Below are positions 63,892-64,000 of a stretch of 64,000 nt of DNA, piece by piece. Where the stretch lies: NCBI GenBank assembly GCA_934177725.1, contig CAKPPO010000005.1, positions 11,861 through 75,860 of the forward strand, read 5' to 3'. This DNA is from an uncultured Clostridia bacterium. GTDB lineage: Bacteria; Bacillota; Clostridia; TANB77; CAG-508. How positions within the stretch are numbered: the stretch's first letter is position 1; each line of letters begins with the position of its first letter. The position numbers and the translations under genes are program-made. The notes beneath the pieces are model-generated. The model was given only the letters and a program-made list of their open reading frames with translations. It searched no databases and was not told the DNA's origin.

Positions 63892-64000
63892 CTATCTTTC
63901 TACCTCATTTTCTTTAAATATTCCATTCCAAAAATTATCATTGCTAAATTCTAATCCTTTTTTACTCTCATTATACCAAAATTTATCTTCTTCAGATGCT
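63892..64000 (-). CDS. C-terminal end of an unidentified protein (cut by window edge)
   Basis: About 35 codons are visible, reading 'ASEEDKFWYNESKKGLEFSN', 'DNFWNGIFKENEVER' and a TAG stop. It is followed 12 bases later by the gene at 63880. Two Trp and 'FWNGIFKE' are distinctive, but the fragment is too short to name. Confidence 0.5.
   Translation of the reverse strand, partial: ASEEDKFWYNESKKGLEFSNDNFWNGIFKENEVER

Overview
The window is very AT-rich and comes from an endospore-forming, Gram-positive bacterium, most likely an uncultured gut-type anaerobic member of the Clostridia. Evidence for sporulation is direct: spo0A, a spoIVFA-spoIVFB pair, a tiny spoVM, two alpha/beta small acid-soluble spore protein genes with sigma-G-like promoters, yyaC and a (frameshifted) spore photoproduct lyase. 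Gram-positive markers include a class D sortase, an LPXTG-type adhesin, ctsR-mcsA-mcsB-clpC and prkC/stp. Ribosome binding sites are strong AGGAGG types. Every confidently called gene whose stop codon I read ends in TAA or TAG, none in TGA.

Layout. 1-7.6 kb: a DUF2442/DUF4160 pair, a surface adhesin with a sortase motif, the rpsF-ssb-rpsR operon, a WG-repeat membrane protein, a CNNM/CorC-type protein and a sortase. 7.6-12.2 kb: a structured repeat, a two-component system and metG. 12.2-15.2 kb: a truncated IS481-like transposase that cuts an unknown gene, then a predicted OLE RNA with its partner gene oapA. 15.4-23.9 kb: rpmB, spoVM, nth, a membrane-anchored bactofilin-like protein, and the conserved rlmN-stp-prkC-rsgA-rpe operon. 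24-29.8 kb: a four-gene operon of an SPFH/SHOCT protein, a DUF6273/TPR membrane protein and two paralogous zinc-ribbon/TIR/membrane proteins. This is my best candidate for a poorly described system. 30-39.4 kb: a CDF transporter, the CtsR-controlled clpC operon, several tiny genes, two SASP genes, hpf and rpsT.

39.4-51 kb: gatC-gatA-gatB, splB (broken), a PAP2 phosphatase, trmB, an ornithine-pathway dehydrogenase, a DnaJ-domain protein, a DUF4364 protein, proS and scpB. Several GC-richer perfect palindromes sit between or inside the ends of these genes. 51-58.1 kb: spoIVFA-spoIVFB, small unknown genes, yyaC, mscL fused to a zinc ribbon, spo0A, a YigZ protein and tRNA-His/tRNA-Gln. 58.1-64 kb: an accessory-looking segment with a possible small RNA and a terminator-containing leader, a nucleoside phosphorylase, a GNAT-like gene with an in-frame TGA, an MBL hydrolase, an alpha/beta hydrolase, an SDR lacking its catalytic lysine, and unknown genes.

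The most noteworthy signals are the OLE RNA/OapA locus, the TIR-SPFH operon, a family of about 100-bp structured repeats that abut transcription terminators, the absence of TGA stops together with two in-frame TGA cases, and a perfect 41-bp inverted repeat that supplies the last codons of proS. No rRNA, CRISPR array or prophage was seen. Everything here is from reading the sequence; no database search was possible.
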